From CAYTPI01 sp964439625 (GTDB lineage Bacteria; Chloroflexota; Anaerolineae; Aggregatilineales; UBA3940): 64,000 bases of DNA. A program made the position numbers and the translations under genes. The stretch covers positions 1 to 64,000 of the forward strand of contig CAYTPI010000009.1 in assembly GCA_964439625.1 (NCBI GenBank). Reading direction: 5' to 3'. The notes under the pieces are model-generated. The model was not told the origin of the DNA. It worked only from the letters and a program-made list of their open reading frames with translations, and made no database searches. This document shows positions 8,671-17,919 of the stretch, one piece after another (positions within the stretch are counted from its first letter, which is position 1; each line of letters starts with the position of its first letter).

Positions 8671-8891
8671 ACGCAACTTTTTGGGCCTTAAGCTTGACAT
8701 CCTTGAAGGGCATCTGAACCCGCCAAAAAAAGATTTAATGCCCCTCTATTGTCTTTTCTGACATAAACTTATGGTCCTCTTATAGGACTAAGGTAACTTT
8801 GTACTATACTTCATACACATGACAGTAATTGTCAGATAAATTTTTTCTATGAGTTGTGTGGTACGTTTATTTTCTAGAGAGTGACTGTTGC

Positions 8892-9359
8892 GTGCATATC
8901 AGTCAGTTTTCATCAGATGTACAAAAAATGGCATTTTTTGCTCAGCGTCTTGCCAACAAATATGGTCATCGGGAGATCTTGCCTCAGCACATTCTGTTAG
9001 CGATGGTACAGGAACCAGGTAATATGGTCCAAGCGCTTATTGTTGAAGCAGGGGGTGATGGTGATACCTCAAGGCTGGTTAAGATATTGCAGGCCAATTT
9101 AGAGAACAAAATCAGTACGGGGACGAATGGGCGTTCGCCCTCTCTGAGTGCTGGCAGTAATGACATGTTTGATTTCGCCAACCATGAAGCAAATTTACAC
9201 GGTGTGCAAGATGTTTGCTGCGAATTTGTTCTGCTTGCCATGCTGAATTTTGACGATATGCGAGACATGCTCGCTACGGTCAACGTGACGCGAAAGACTG
9301 TCGAAGAAAATCTTGAGAAAGTACGTTGCGCTAGGACACCCCGCCCGAACTGGTGGTAG
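8892..9359 (+). CDS. Clp N-terminal-repeat-like protein
   Basis: 155 residues made of one double Clp-N-like module and no ATPase domain. The first repeat has AQRLANKYGHREILPQHILL, matching the A-xx-A--H--I-xx-EHLLLA pattern of ClpA/ClpB/ClpC N-domains. The second (FDFANHEANLHGVQDVCCEF, then LLAML) repeats it less well. Stand-alone Clp-N proteins can act as adaptors or decoys for Clp ATPases; here that is inference. The GTG at 8892 has GAGAG 10 bases upstream; an in-frame GTG at 8856 is possible. A short dyad, TGACA-n5-TGTCA, lies about 70 bases before the start. Confidence 0.65.
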   Translation: MHISQFSSDVQKMAFFAQRLANKYGHREILPQHILLAMVQEPGNMVQALIVEAGGDGDTSRLVKILQANLENKISTGTNGRSPSLSAGSNDMFDFANHEANLHGVQDVCCEFVLLAMLNFDDMRDMLATVNVTRKTVEENLEKVRCARTPRPNWW

Positions 9360-9397
9360 CTTCCCAGTATTGTGTCATTCGTATAACACCTCAGAAT

Positions 9398-9420
9398 CGC
9401 TCGAACAGAGCGGCTTTTTT
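9398..9420 (+). terminator. Terminator of the Clp-N-like gene
   Basis: Stem CGCTC (9398-9402) / GAGCG (9408-9412) with a 5-base loop, then GC and six T. The stem is short, so it is probably only moderately efficient. Confidence 0.5.
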
Positions 9421-9508
9421 GATTCGACAAGGCCATTACTTCGGTGATGCAAACAGGCTTGAGGGCGCATGGGTTATGTCCGTTTAAGGTTGTTTAGCCA
9501 GAAGAAAA

Positions 9509-9541
9509 AACGCCCGTGAAGGTATACCTTCAACGGGCGTT
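9509..9541 (-). terminator. Strong terminator of gltB, nearly symmetric
   Basis: A long hairpin with arms AACGCCCGT-GAAGG and CCTTC-A-ACGGGCGTT around TATA. On the minus strand it is followed by a run of six T, ending the gltB transcript 20 bases after its stop. On the plus strand it has only four T and is a weaker backup stop. Confidence 0.85.
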
Positions 9542-9560
9542 TTGCGCTTTTAGTCGCCTA

Positions 9561-12500
9561 CTAGTGGAGGTTAGCAACTACCTTAACGAACAGTCGCTTC
9601 ATATTGTTTTCGTCTTCAACTAACTCTTGTATGCGTGCAGCTTCCTGCGGTTGGTGCGACTCATTGAGTGCCCGAATGTACTGCTGGAGCAACTTTTGAA
9701 TCTCGACCACATCGTTGTCATCAATCGAGTTGATCGCTACTTGTGCGTTCTGTGCAATCCGACGCTCTAAGGCAACTCTGTCAAACCCAAAGTGCGGCGT
9801 CAACTTCTGGTAGACGACACCACCTGACATACCTGCGAAGGCATATGGTCCGGGGTCACCCATGATCAACACCCGACCCGAGGTCATATATTCGCAGGCA
9901 TAACCCTTGAGGTTGGCATGTGTGCCAATGCTGCTTTCGGTGTCGTTAATCGGCTCGGTGATTTCGCCACCGAAAATTGCGTCAGCGCCCGAGAAGCGAA
10001 TACAGGCCCGTGAGTCTGCACCCCCTTGAACAATCAGAACGCCGCGTTGTGCGCCATAGGCGAAGCTTTTACCGACGTTACCATCAATGCGCTTGCCCTC
10101 GGAATTCAACCCCTTCATAATCGCTACGCGACCCCCATTGGCGCTCTTGGCGACGCCATCTTGGGCACCCCCTTCAACGACCAAGTCAAGTTTCTCAGTA
10201 TTAAAGGCACCAAAACCATGCCCTGCGACGGACGATGGGCCAAAGCGTAAGCTTAACTGACCGGCTTTCTCAGCAACCTCTGGATCACGTTCTAACGCGC
10301 CGGCTAAGTGAGCGCCCAGCATACGGTCGGAACCCATCACATTATCGCGATAGGTGACTTCGCTCTGGTCGCGTTTAACCGCCTTGATGACTGACTCCGT
10401 CACGAGCTTAGTCAGGTGTGTGCTTGGTCGCGTGATGCAGCATTCTAGGTCGGCGTCCGGCAGGTTTTGCCCGAGAGGTTCCACTGGGTAGAAGATGGCA
10501 CTTAGGTCAATCTTGTCGTGCAGACGCACTTGCTTCAGCAAATCAGCGCGCCCAACAATATCCTGCGCATTAGTGAAGCCAAGCGCTGCGACAATCTCTC
10601 TAACTTCGTGCGCCAACCCGTTAAATACACGGATAATGCCGTGCAGTGATTGGTCGTAGTCTCGCGGAACGAAGCTGGGTAGGCCAAGTTTATCAGCCTC
10701 TTCGACTGTCTTGATGTGTGTGGTGATACCGACATGGCAGGTACCTTCATTGCACTTGCGGCAAATGGTACACCCAATGGAGACCATAGCCATTGTGCCG
10801 TAGCCAACACGGTTGGCACCGAGCAGCATCATTTTAACGGCGTCAGAACCGGTCTTCATGCCGCCGTCACACCAGACTTCAACCTGCTCACGCAGACCCG
10901 ATTCTATCAGGGCGCGGTGCGCCTGTACGACGCCAACTTCAGCCGGAAGACCAACATATTGCAAAGCGTGCTTACGCGCAGCTCCTGTACCCCCGTCATA
11001 CCCGGTTAGGTTGATGATGTCGGCACCGGCCTTCGCAACACCGACGGCAATGACACCGATATTCGGAACGACCGGCAGCTTGACAGATACTTTTGCTTCT
11101 GTGTTGACGATCTTAAGTTCCTCAATTAGCTCGGCGAGGTCTTCAATCGAATATAAGTCGTGATTGTTCGACGGTGAAATGAGCGGAACATGTGGATTGG
11201 TGCGGCGTGCCGCTGCAATCTGCTCGGTGACCTTGTAGGCAGGTAGCATACCCCCTTCGCCCGGCTTAGCACCCTGCCCAATCTTAATTTCAATCACTTT
11301 ACACGAGTTCAAGAACTCCGCGTTGACCCCGAAGCGTCCCGAGGCCACTTGCTGACCACGGTGCGGGTTCAAACGTTGGAGCATGTCGTTGATCTCGCCA
11401 CCTTCGCCGTTGACAGTCATGATGTTCAAGACGGGCGCTGCGTTAGCGTAGGCGCGGTAGGACAATTCACCTTGGGAACCAAATGACATCGCACCGATTA
11501 CAAAGGGCATGTCGTGGTCGCCTATCGTGATGTCTACATCTTCTGGTTTAACGTCACTTTCTTCTGGGATATTAAACCCGAGTATGTGGCGTAGTGCGAC
11601 GGGCACTTTCTCTTGCAAGCCATCAAAGATTTCGAGCAGTTCGTCCAATTCCATCTCGCCCATGGCGTAATTTTCTACCTTCTTCCACCATTTGGGGTAG
11701 AAGCGGTCAACGCTGGCTAGTCGCGGTCGTTTCTCTTCGCCATTTAATTCACTCTGACGCTGGTTTGCTTCCTCATCGAAGCGCTCCCAGTTCAGGCCCA
11801 CATGCTCCACACCAAGGAAGTTCGGCGCACCTAGAATTTCGGCGACGCTGGGTGCAATGCCAATTGAACTGAAGACACGACCATACCCGCGTAACTCATG
11901 GCAGCCCATGGTTGACGTTACTTTTTCAAAACCGGCGGTCATTGCTTTCAAAACCTGCTTCTGGAACGCGACGATTTCTTGCTCATCTTCGGTGATGCGC
12001 TTGTGTGCGTTGAGTGCAGCTAACATCATTGCGTAAGGATTAATGGCATCTGCACCAAGGCCGCACAGCAAGATCAGGTCGTGCAGCGTCCGTAGTCCAG
12101 CGCTACGCACGACAATCCCTGCTCTGCGCCGTAGGTTACGAGCATCGCCAGCTTCACGCAGAACTTTGTCAACATAGCTGGTTGCCAGATGGGGGTCTAC
12201 CCAACCTAGTCCATCGCGGACTGTCTCGGTATCGTCCAAAATGAGACACTGTACGCCCGCACGAACGCTGTCGATGGCGTCCTGTCCAATGCGTTCAAGG
12301 GCCTCTTGGACGCTCTCGCCCTCATAGACGCCCATCGTTAGGTAAGCGACTTTGTTACCGAATGTGGCTACCAACTCGTCGATCGGCATTGTGCCTAATT
12401 CTTTTGCCAAATAAGCTTCGACTTCCGGCCCGCCCAACATGGCATGCCCGCCTGTCAGTAGGGGGGTGTCGAGTTGAACGATGATGTCATCTAGGTCAGC

Positions 12501-14240
12501 CTGCATACCAATCATTGGGCGCGCACCAACAACGCGCTCTGTTGAAAACGCTTCTGATTCGCGTACGCGGTCGATTGCAGGGTTTGTAACAACTGCAACT
12601 GTCTCTTTGAAGAAGTCTGCAACATTCACGCGGTTCTTGCTAAGAACAGCCAGTGGGCCATCGTGCCCCAGAGAACCAACAACCTCTTTGCCGATATCTT
12701 TCATCGTATCTAATTCACGAATGTGTTCACGCTGCCAGCCTGCTGCTGCCAACACCGCGGTATCAACCACATATTGATCAGCGGGAACCCGCCAAGGGCT
12801 GTCAGTTGGTGGGGCGGTGGTTGCCACAACTACCTTCGTTTGTGTTGCTGTTAGTGGCGCTTGACGACCACCTTGTGGTTTGTCACTCCGAGGAACTTTT
12901 GGCTGCGTGCGATCATTGAGCGCTTCACCAGCGTCTGGTTGGCCAGGCCAATCTGTCACGGGGATACTGGTCTGTGCCAGGCTGTGGCCTTCTTGCGCTC
13001 GGCGCTGAACATGTCGCCGAATGTCACGATGCTCAAGCACGTTAGCTTTCTCGCCCTGGTGCACTTTAATAGCGATCTTTTCGCCAGGGGCTAGTGCTCG
13101 TGGTTCATCGACAACATCTTCAAGTGGAATGGCACCACGTTCTGAACTGAGCACATATTCATGATGCGTTTCTACGAACCAAAGCGGACGCAAGCCTAAG
13201 GCATCTACACTGGCAACCGCGAAGTTATCAAAACGTGCAACGACTGCTGCCGGCCCTTGTGCATACGGCCCATACGCTTGGCGTACTTGTGTGTAAATTT
13301 GCTGTAAGTCTTGTGGTAGACGCTCTAACTCATGCGGCACAGGCGGGAAAATGTATTCCATCGCTTCGATGACATCCAGCCCATACTTGACAATCATTGT
13401 GTGCATGGTTCGGTCAACATCTTGTGAGTCTGAACCACCCTTTGGCAGGCGTACATTCAGTTGGGCAGCCTGCTCACGGAAACGCGTGATCGTGTTGATT
13501 TCGCCGTTGTGCCCCATCATCATGAAGGGTTGCGCACGGAAGAAGTTCGTAGCGGTGTTGGTTGAGTAACGCGAGTGACAGAGTGCAAAAGCTGTCTGAA
13601 ACTCACGATCTTGAAGGTCTGGGTAGAAACGCACAAGCGTGTCTACTGACCCTTGCACCTTATAAACGACGTTGTGCGTGCTCAGTGAAGCAAAGTGGAT
13701 TGGCAGCCGACCTTCTAAGTCTGTGACGACCTCGAGCAAGCGTGTTTCAACATGTTCGCCGTCAGCTAACCCAGCAATCTGCCAAAAAGTTGGCATCTGC
13801 CGTCTAGCTCGCGGGCCGAGCACTTCTGGCATGGTGCGCCCTTGCTGGGTTAAGAGCACGTCTAGCTCACGTTCATTGAAATAGGCAGTCAATTCATCAC
13901 GGAAACTAGAAAAATCAGCCTCCATTGGTACGAAACAATGACCCACCCAAAAATTGCTTTGTTCCGCCAACTTTCCATCAAAACCATTGGCTGCCAAGGT
14001 GTTTGACCAAATTGCTCGTGGGATATCAGTTTGAATCCCAGAGCCGTCGCCTTCGCCTTCAATAAAACCCGTCCGGTGCTGCATATGTCCAAGAGCGTCA
14101 ATGGCTCGTTTGAGCGTTGCATAATTTGGATCGCCGTGTTTATTCACGCACATTAGCAGAGCACAGGCATCGCGTTCATCACCATAAGGGGCAATGCTCG
14201 GCGTGTCTGTCCGTAATGGCGGTAGTGTTTGTAGCGTCAT
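9561..14240 (-). CDS. gltB: Glutamate synthase, large (alpha) subunit
   Basis: Makes two glutamates from glutamine and 2-oxoglutarate; with GlnA this is the GS-GOGAT ammonia-assimilation cycle. 1559 residues, full length. The class II amidotransferase domain follows a 25-residue propeptide; the nucleophile is Cys26 in RDACALLM, which cleavage would expose. The central and FMN domains include GEGGMLPAYKVTEQI. The 3Fe-4S cysteines lie around residues 1155-1170 (GCTICRKCNEGTCHVGITTH). The C-terminal Gly-rich beta-helix is present. A Pro/Thr/Gln-rich linker at about 420-480 separates the amidotransferase from the rest and looks disordered. The small subunit gltD is not adjacent, so the electron donor (NADPH via a distant GltD, or ferredoxin) is undecided. 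The ribosome-binding site is GGGGAGA. Confidence 0.95.
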   Translation of the reverse strand: MTLQTLPPLRTDTPSIAPYGDERDACALLMCVNKHGDPNYATLKRAIDALGHMQHRTGFIEGEGDGSGIQTDIPRAIWSNTLAANGFDGKLAEQSNFWVGHCFVPMEADFSSFRDELTAYFNERELDVLLTQQGRTMPEVLGPRARRQMPTFWQIAGLADGEHVETRLLEVVTDLEGRLPIHFASLSTHNVVYKVQGSVDTLVRFYPDLQDREFQTAFALCHSRYSTNTATNFFRAQPFMMMGHNGEINTITRFREQAAQLNVRLPKGGSDSQDVDRTMHTMIVKYGLDVIEAMEYIFPPVPHELERLPQDLQQIYTQVRQAYGPYAQGPAAVVARFDNFAVASVDALGLRPLWFVETHHEYVLSSERGAIPLEDVVDEPRALAPGEKIAIKVHQGEKANVLEHRDIRRHVQRRAQEGHSLAQTSIPVTDWPGQPDAGEALNDRTQPKVPRSDKPQGGRQAPLTATQTKVVVATTAPPTDSPWRVPADQYVVDTAVLAAAGWQREHIRELDTMKDIGKEVVGSLGHDGPLAVLSKNRVNVADFFKETVAVVTNPAIDRVRESEAFSTERVVGARPMIGMQADLDDIIVQLDTPLLTGGHAMLGGPEVEAYLAKELGTMPIDELVATFGNKVAYLTMGVYEGESVQEALERIGQDAIDSVRAGVQCLILDDTETVRDGLGWVDPHLATSYVDKVLREAGDARNLRRRAGIVVRSAGLRTLHDLILLCGLGADAINPYAMMLAALNAHKRITEDEQEIVAFQKQVLKAMTAGFEKVTSTMGCHELRGYGRVFSSIGIAPSVAEILGAPNFLGVEHVGLNWERFDEEANQRQSELNGEEKRPRLASVDRFYPKWWKKVENYAMGEMELDELLEIFDGLQEKVPVALRHILGFNIPEESDVKPEDVDITIGDHDMPFVIGAMSFGSQGELSYRAYANAAPVLNIMTVNGEGGEINDMLQRLNPHRGQQVASGRFGVNAEFLNSCKVIEIKIGQGAKPGEGGMLPAYKVTEQIAAARRTNPHVPLISPSNNHDLYSIEDLAELIEELKIVNTEAKVSVKLPVVPNIGVIAVGVAKAGADIINLTGYDGGTGAARKHALQYVGLPAEVGVVQAHRALIESGLREQVEVWCDGGMKTGSDAVKMMLLGANRVGYGTMAMVSIGCTICRKCNEGTCHVGITTHIKTVEEADKLGLPSFVPRDYDQSLHGIIRVFNGLAHEVREIVAALGFTNAQDIVGRADLLKQVRLHDKIDLSAIFYPVEPLGQNLPDADLECCITRPSTHLTKLVTESVIKAVKRDQSEVTYRDNVMGSDRMLGAHLAGALERDPEVAEKAGQLSLRFGPSSVAGHGFGAFNTEKLDLVVEGGAQDGVAKSANGGRVAIMKGLNSEGKRIDGNVGKSFAYGAQRGVLIVQGGADSRACIRFSGADAIFGGEITEPINDTESSIGTHANLKGYACEYMTSGRVLIMGDPGPYAFAGMSGGVVYQKLTPHFGFDRVALERRIAQNAQVAINSIDDNDVVEIQKLLQQYIRALNESHQPQEAARIQELVEDENNMKRLFVKVVANLH

Positions 14241-14683
14241 ATGTCTCCCCTATAAAAGAAATTAGACAGTTACTCTCAGGCCAAAAATCGGCACTGCTGA
14301 AAAGCCATCTAATATCCTTTTTTACGATAAATGTCTTCTTAACCCTGAACAGGGTCGAAAACAGGCGGTCAACATTCAACCGCCCGCCAAAACGACAAGC
14401 AAGTATTGATAGCTATTAGACTATTGACTCAACTTGTTAGGACAAGATTATAACAAAATCATAATGAAGTTCAAGCGAATCACATAATAAAACTGACAGA
14501 ATAGATTTATCCGATCATTAAAACCATCCTAAAGCGCACTCGCTGTCAATTCTACGTCTGTTTTATAGACTTTGTCTGATTTATTTGACATTAAGAGTGT
14601 GTAAAAGTACTATATGAAGAGTTTTCTAATATTTCAAAACCGTAGCAGCATAGGTCAATTTATTTCAAGGAGGGATGACCCTT
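14241..14683. other. 443-base divergent regulatory gap between gltB and glnA
   Basis: AT-rich region with no gene, controlling the two halves of the GS-GOGAT cycle. A small dyad, ACCCTG-AA-CAGGGT (14342-14355), lies about 100 bases upstream of gltB and could be an operator. The glnA promoter is at 14585-14613. I find no clear gltB promoter and no NtrC- or GlnR-type consensus that I would defend. Confidence 0.5.
14585..14613 (+). promoter_or_regulatory. Sigma-70-type promoter of glnA
   Basis: Consensus -35 TTGACA (14585-14590), a 17-base spacer, and -10 TACTAT (14608-14613). The start site would be near 14620, giving a leader of about 64 bases before the ATG at 14684. Confidence 0.7.
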
Positions 14684-16087
14684 ATGTCAACACCAGATGA
14701 CGTGATGAAGATGATTGCGGAAAATGACATCAAGATGGTTGATGTCAAATTTACAGACCTTTTTGGTCAATGGCACCACTTCTCAATGCCCGTCGAAGAG
14801 TTTTCTGCTGAAGGAAGCTTCGAAGAGGGGATGGGCTTTGATGGCTCATCAATTCGTGGCTTCCAGTCAATTGAGACCAGCGATATGATCCTGCTGGCTG
14901 ACCCGTCTACCGCCGTCGTAGACCCGATATGCGCGCTGCCAACCCTCAGCATGGTATGCAACGTATTTGACCCACTGACGAAAGAGCCGTACAGTCGTGA
15001 TCCGCGCTACGTCGCGCAAAAGGCTTTTAATTATGTCAGTGAAACTGGCATCGGCGATACCGTCTATATGGGGCCAGAGGCCGAATTCTTTATATTTGAC
15101 GGCATTTCTTACTCATCCACAAATTATGGCACCAGCTACCAAGTTTACAGTGGAGAAGGCCCGTGGGCATCAGCTGAGCCTGGGCTTGGGCATGTTGTAC
15201 CTTACAAGGGTGGGTATTTTCCGGTACCCCCATATGATACCTTTCAAGATCTGCGCTCTGAGATGGTTCGCACCTTGATTGACGTTGGCATCGACGTTGA
15301 AGTTCAGCACCACGAGGTTGGTACTGCTGGCCAGGCTGAGATTGATATGCGTTTCGGTGAACTAGTCAAGATGGCGGATAACGTCCAGATGTATAAGTAT
15401 GTCGTCAAGAATGTCGCTAAAAAAGCTGGTAAGACTGTGACATTCATGCCAAAGCCGCTCTTCCAAGACAACGGCTCTGGTATGCACACCCACCAGTCGA
15501 TCTGGAAAGATGGCGAACCGCTGTTTGCTGGTGATAACTACGCAGGCCTCAGCGATACGGCGCTTTACTACATTGGTGGTATTTTGAAGCACATCAACGC
15601 CATTTTGGCATTCGCGGCGCCAACCACGAACTCCTACCGTCGTCTAGTACCGGGCTACGAAGCACCGGTGGTTATTGCGCATTCTGCCCGTAACCGCTCT
15701 GCTGCGATTCGTATTCCAATGTACAGCGACTCGCCAAAAGCCAAGCGTATTGAGTTCCGCTGCCCAGACCCAACCGCTAACCCATACTTGGCCTTTTCAG
15801 CGATGGTTATGGCGGGCCTTGACGGTATTCAGAACCAGATCGACCCAGGTGATCCGCTGGAGATTGACTTGTTTGATGAAGAAACTCTGAAGTCTGTGAA
15901 CATGGTGGAAGGTAGCTTGAGCGCCACATTGGATGCTCTGGAAGCCGACAACGAGTTCCTGTTGGCTGGCGACGTGTTTACACCAGATCTGATTGAGGCT
16001 TATATTGAGTACAAGCGCTTCGAAGAGTTCGACCAGGTTCGCCTGCGTCCGCACCCATACGAATTTGTTCTATACTATGGCATCTAA
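14684..16087 (+). CDS. glnA: Glutamine synthetase, type I
   Basis: ATP-dependent ligation of ammonia to glutamate; the dodecamer works in the cytoplasm. 467 residues, normal for GSI. Motifs in order: FDGSSIRGF, GPEAEFFIFD, HHEVGTAGQAEIDMRF, NGSGMHTHQSIW, RNRSAAIRIP and RIEFRCPDPTANPYL. The segment that carries the adenylylation tyrosine in enteric enzymes (NLYDLP) reads IDLFDEE here, so Tyr is replaced by Phe and GlnE-type control is not expected. The ATG at 14684 is chosen because AAGGAGGG (14667-14674) touches the earlier in-frame ATG at 14675 and is well spaced from this one. It is divergent from gltB, with its own promoter and terminator. Confidence 0.96.
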   Translation: MSTPDDVMKMIAENDIKMVDVKFTDLFGQWHHFSMPVEEFSAEGSFEEGMGFDGSSIRGFQSIETSDMILLADPSTAVVDPICALPTLSMVCNVFDPLTKEPYSRDPRYVAQKAFNYVSETGIGDTVYMGPEAEFFIFDGISYSSTNYGTSYQVYSGEGPWASAEPGLGHVVPYKGGYFPVPPYDTFQDLRSEMVRTLIDVGIDVEVQHHEVGTAGQAEIDMRFGELVKMADNVQMYKYVVKNVAKKAGKTVTFMPKPLFQDNGSGMHTHQSIWKDGEPLFAGDNYAGLSDTALYYIGGILKHINAILAFAAPTTNSYRRLVPGYEAPVVIAHSARNRSAAIRIPMYSDSPKAKRIEFRCPDPTANPYLAFSAMVMAGLDGIQNQIDPGDPLEIDLFDEETLKSVNMVEGSLSATLDALEADNEFLLAGDVFTPDLIEAYIEYKRFEEFDQVRLRPHPYEFVLYYGI

Positions 16088-16112
16088 GCCTATACCGAGT
16101 TGTTGAAACACA

Positions 16113-16140
16113 AACGGGACACTCATCGGGGTGTCCCGTT
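16113..16140 (+). terminator. Terminator between glnA and the convergent lipoprotein gene
   Basis: Ten-base-pair stem AACGGGACAC / GTGTCCCGTT with an 8-base loop, followed by TTTTGT. The arms are symmetric, so it can also serve the minus-strand gene ending at 16166. Confidence 0.8.
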
Positions 16141-16165
16141 TTGTATTCTGCTGGTTTGCTGCGTG

Positions 16166-16918
16166 TTATAGGATCAATAAGACGAGGAAAATGATTAAGA
16201 ACCCAGCCAGTGCCAATAAAACGACAAGCCAACCCCACATATACAGTTGATAGCCCTCAACGCGCCACCCTCTGATTAGCAGTAGGTCAAGCCGCAGACT
16301 CTGTTTGATCGGGTCTTTCTTGTCGTGATAAACGGCTTGCCCAATAAAATAAATCAGGGCTACGTTTGCCACCAATAATCCGACAAATACCAATAGCAGT
16401 GAAGTGATAGTAAAACGCGATGGTCCCGTGTCGATTGGATTATCACCCGTGTAGTCGAGTTCTGTGAAACTACCAGTGACAGTAATAGGTTCGCCGCTCC
16501 CAAGAACGTCAAAGGCGACGTACTCAATCTCACCAGAGATCACGTCACCCGGTTGTGTAATCATAACGTCACCAATGACATCGCCAGTAAATTGTCGAGT
16601 TTCTCCCCCAACACGCTCAACGTAAATTGCAGTGACCGCTGTCACAGGCGACTCGCTGGCAAGCTCATAGGTACCTATGAGCGGTTGTTCTGGTAGGATG
16701 ATAGTTAATGTGCGTGTATCATTTGAGCCAGGGCTGGTTTCTTGCACAACAATTTGACGCCGATTGTTTTCGCTATCATTGTAAACAATCACCCCGTCCG
16801 AAAAGTCGCGTACAGTATCACCTTCAATGGTAAAATTAAATGTCTCATCTGAACGACTGCCACAGCCAACCAGAGCCATAATGCCAAGTAGTAGACATAA
16901 TCTACCAAATTGCTTCAC
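16166..16918 (-). CDS. Lipoprotein with C-terminal transmembrane segments, unknown
   Basis: 250 residues. A signal peptide with lipobox MALVGC places Cys19 as the lipidated residue. An all-beta domain (about 25-165) resembles small immunoglobulin or DUF4397-like modules but I cannot name it. Two membrane segments follow (about 172-195 and 225-250), separated by a basic cytoplasmic loop (HDKKDPIKQSLR). A lipid anchor plus two helices is unusual. GTG start with GGAAAGGAA five bases before. No neighbour suggests a role. Confidence 0.6.
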   Translation of the reverse strand: MKQFGRLCLLLGIMALVGCGSRSDETFNFTIEGDTVRDFSDGVIVYNDSENNRRQIVVQETSPGSNDTRTLTIILPEQPLIGTYELASESPVTAVTAIYVERVGGETRQFTGDVIGDVMITQPGDVISGEIEYVAFDVLGSGEPITVTGSFTELDYTGDNPIDTGPSRFTITSLLLVFVGLLVANVALIYFIGQAVYHDKKDPIKQSLRLDLLLIRGWRVEGYQLYMWGWLVVLLALAGFLIIFLVLLIL

Positions 16919-16953
16919 AGTCAGTTCCTTTCCAGTGGGTCTACAGAATAATT

Positions 16954-17919
16954 CTATGATACAGCATTTATGATGCGCTGGGTGGTGTCATTTGTCGAGG
17001 ATTGATGTGTCGTTTGAATTACAGCAGCTTTCAGGTGACTACTTGCGGCCCCAAATCCAAGGTGTTTAAGCATTAGGGCGCCGCTAAGAATTGCGGCCCT
17101 TGGGTCTGCTATATCTCTGCCTACAATATCTGGGGCACTACCATGCACTGGCTCAAACAGGGCCAGCTTACCCTCACCTACATTAGCAGATGGTGCCAAA
17201 CCCAAACCGCCAGTTAAACCTGCTGCTAGGTCACTAAGAACATCCCCGTAGAGATTCGCTGTCACAATCACGTCGAAGCGCTGCGAGTCTTGCGCCATGA
17301 ACATAGCGGCTGCATCCACTAGGAGTTCATCCACCGTGACCTCAGGAAACTGTTCTGCTGTCTCAAATGCTACCCTCCGGAACAGACCATCCGTCTCCTT
17401 AAGTACATTAGCTTTGTGAATAATCGTCAACTGCCTGCGCGGGCGTTGAATAGCCTCTCGGCAGGCAAAATCTACAATTCGGCGTGTGGCCCCAGCCGTA
17501 ATCACACGTTCGGCAATGGCTGTTGCCCCGCCGTCTGCTAGCCGCTCTTGTTTGACGTACAGCCCTTCTGTGTTTTCGCGCACCACAACCATGTCGATTT
17601 TTTTGTGGGCATCGACAGCCGGACGTACGTTAGCGAACAGATTGTAACGCCGACGGAGTTCAAGGATCGGACTCTGGTAGCCGTGCACCTTGTCCATAGG
17701 TGATTGTGTTGCCCCGAACAGAATTGCATCCGCTGTGTCGCAGACCTCAATTGTCTGTTGGGGTAAAGCTGTGCCTGTCTTTTGGAATGTGCCAAACCCC
17801 GCGTCTGCTTCGACGAAATCAAGCGGTAAGCCGAGTGCCTCTAACACCTGTCGCGCCGCCGGGATGACCTCACCACCAATACCATCTCCGTTGATCTGGA
17901 CGATTGTATATCGCTTCAC
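16954..17919 (-). CDS. Homoisocitrate dehydrogenase (isocitrate/isopropylmalate dehydrogenase family)
   Basis: Beta-decarboxylating dehydrogenase, 321 residues, most likely oxidising homoisocitrate to 2-oxoadipate in the alpha-aminoadipate lysine pathway. NGDGIGGEV opens the fold. LRRRYNLFANVRP and VVVRENTEGLYVKQER closely match the Thermus-type homoisocitrate dehydrogenases as I know them. The catalytic lysine is in HKANVLKETDG and the metal aspartates in NLYGDVLSDLAAGL. The FEPVHGSAPDI motif is present. LeuB or isocitrate dehydrogenase are the alternatives, but the short length, the RRRYNLF segment and the lys genes elsewhere in this window favour homoisocitrate. GTG start overlapping the upstream pentapeptide gene by four bases (GTGA), so the two are co-translated. 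Confidence 0.78.
   Translation of the reverse strand: MKRYTIVQINGDGIGGEVIPAARQVLEALGLPLDFVEADAGFGTFQKTGTALPQQTIEVCDTADAILFGATQSPMDKVHGYQSPILELRRRYNLFANVRPAVDAHKKIDMVVVRENTEGLYVKQERLADGGATAIAERVITAGATRRIVDFACREAIQRPRRQLTIIHKANVLKETDGLFRRVAFETAEQFPEVTVDELLVDAAAMFMAQDSQRFDVIVTANLYGDVLSDLAAGLTGGLGLAPSANVGEGKLALFEPVHGSAPDIVGRDIADPRAAILSGALMLKHLGFGAASSHLKAAVIQTTHQSSTNDTTQRIINAVS

Noticed and set aside
9561..14240. GltB as a broken or fused gene because of its unusual Pro/Thr-rich insert
   Set aside because: The frame is intact with all catalytic and iron-sulfur residues; the insert looks like a simple disordered linker.
16954..17919. 3-isopropylmalate dehydrogenase (leuB) as the identity of this gene
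   Set aside because: The 321-residue length and the LRRRYNLFANVRP and RENTEGLYVKQER segments fit homoisocitrate dehydrogenase better, and the rest of the lysine pathway is in the window. A minor doubt remains.
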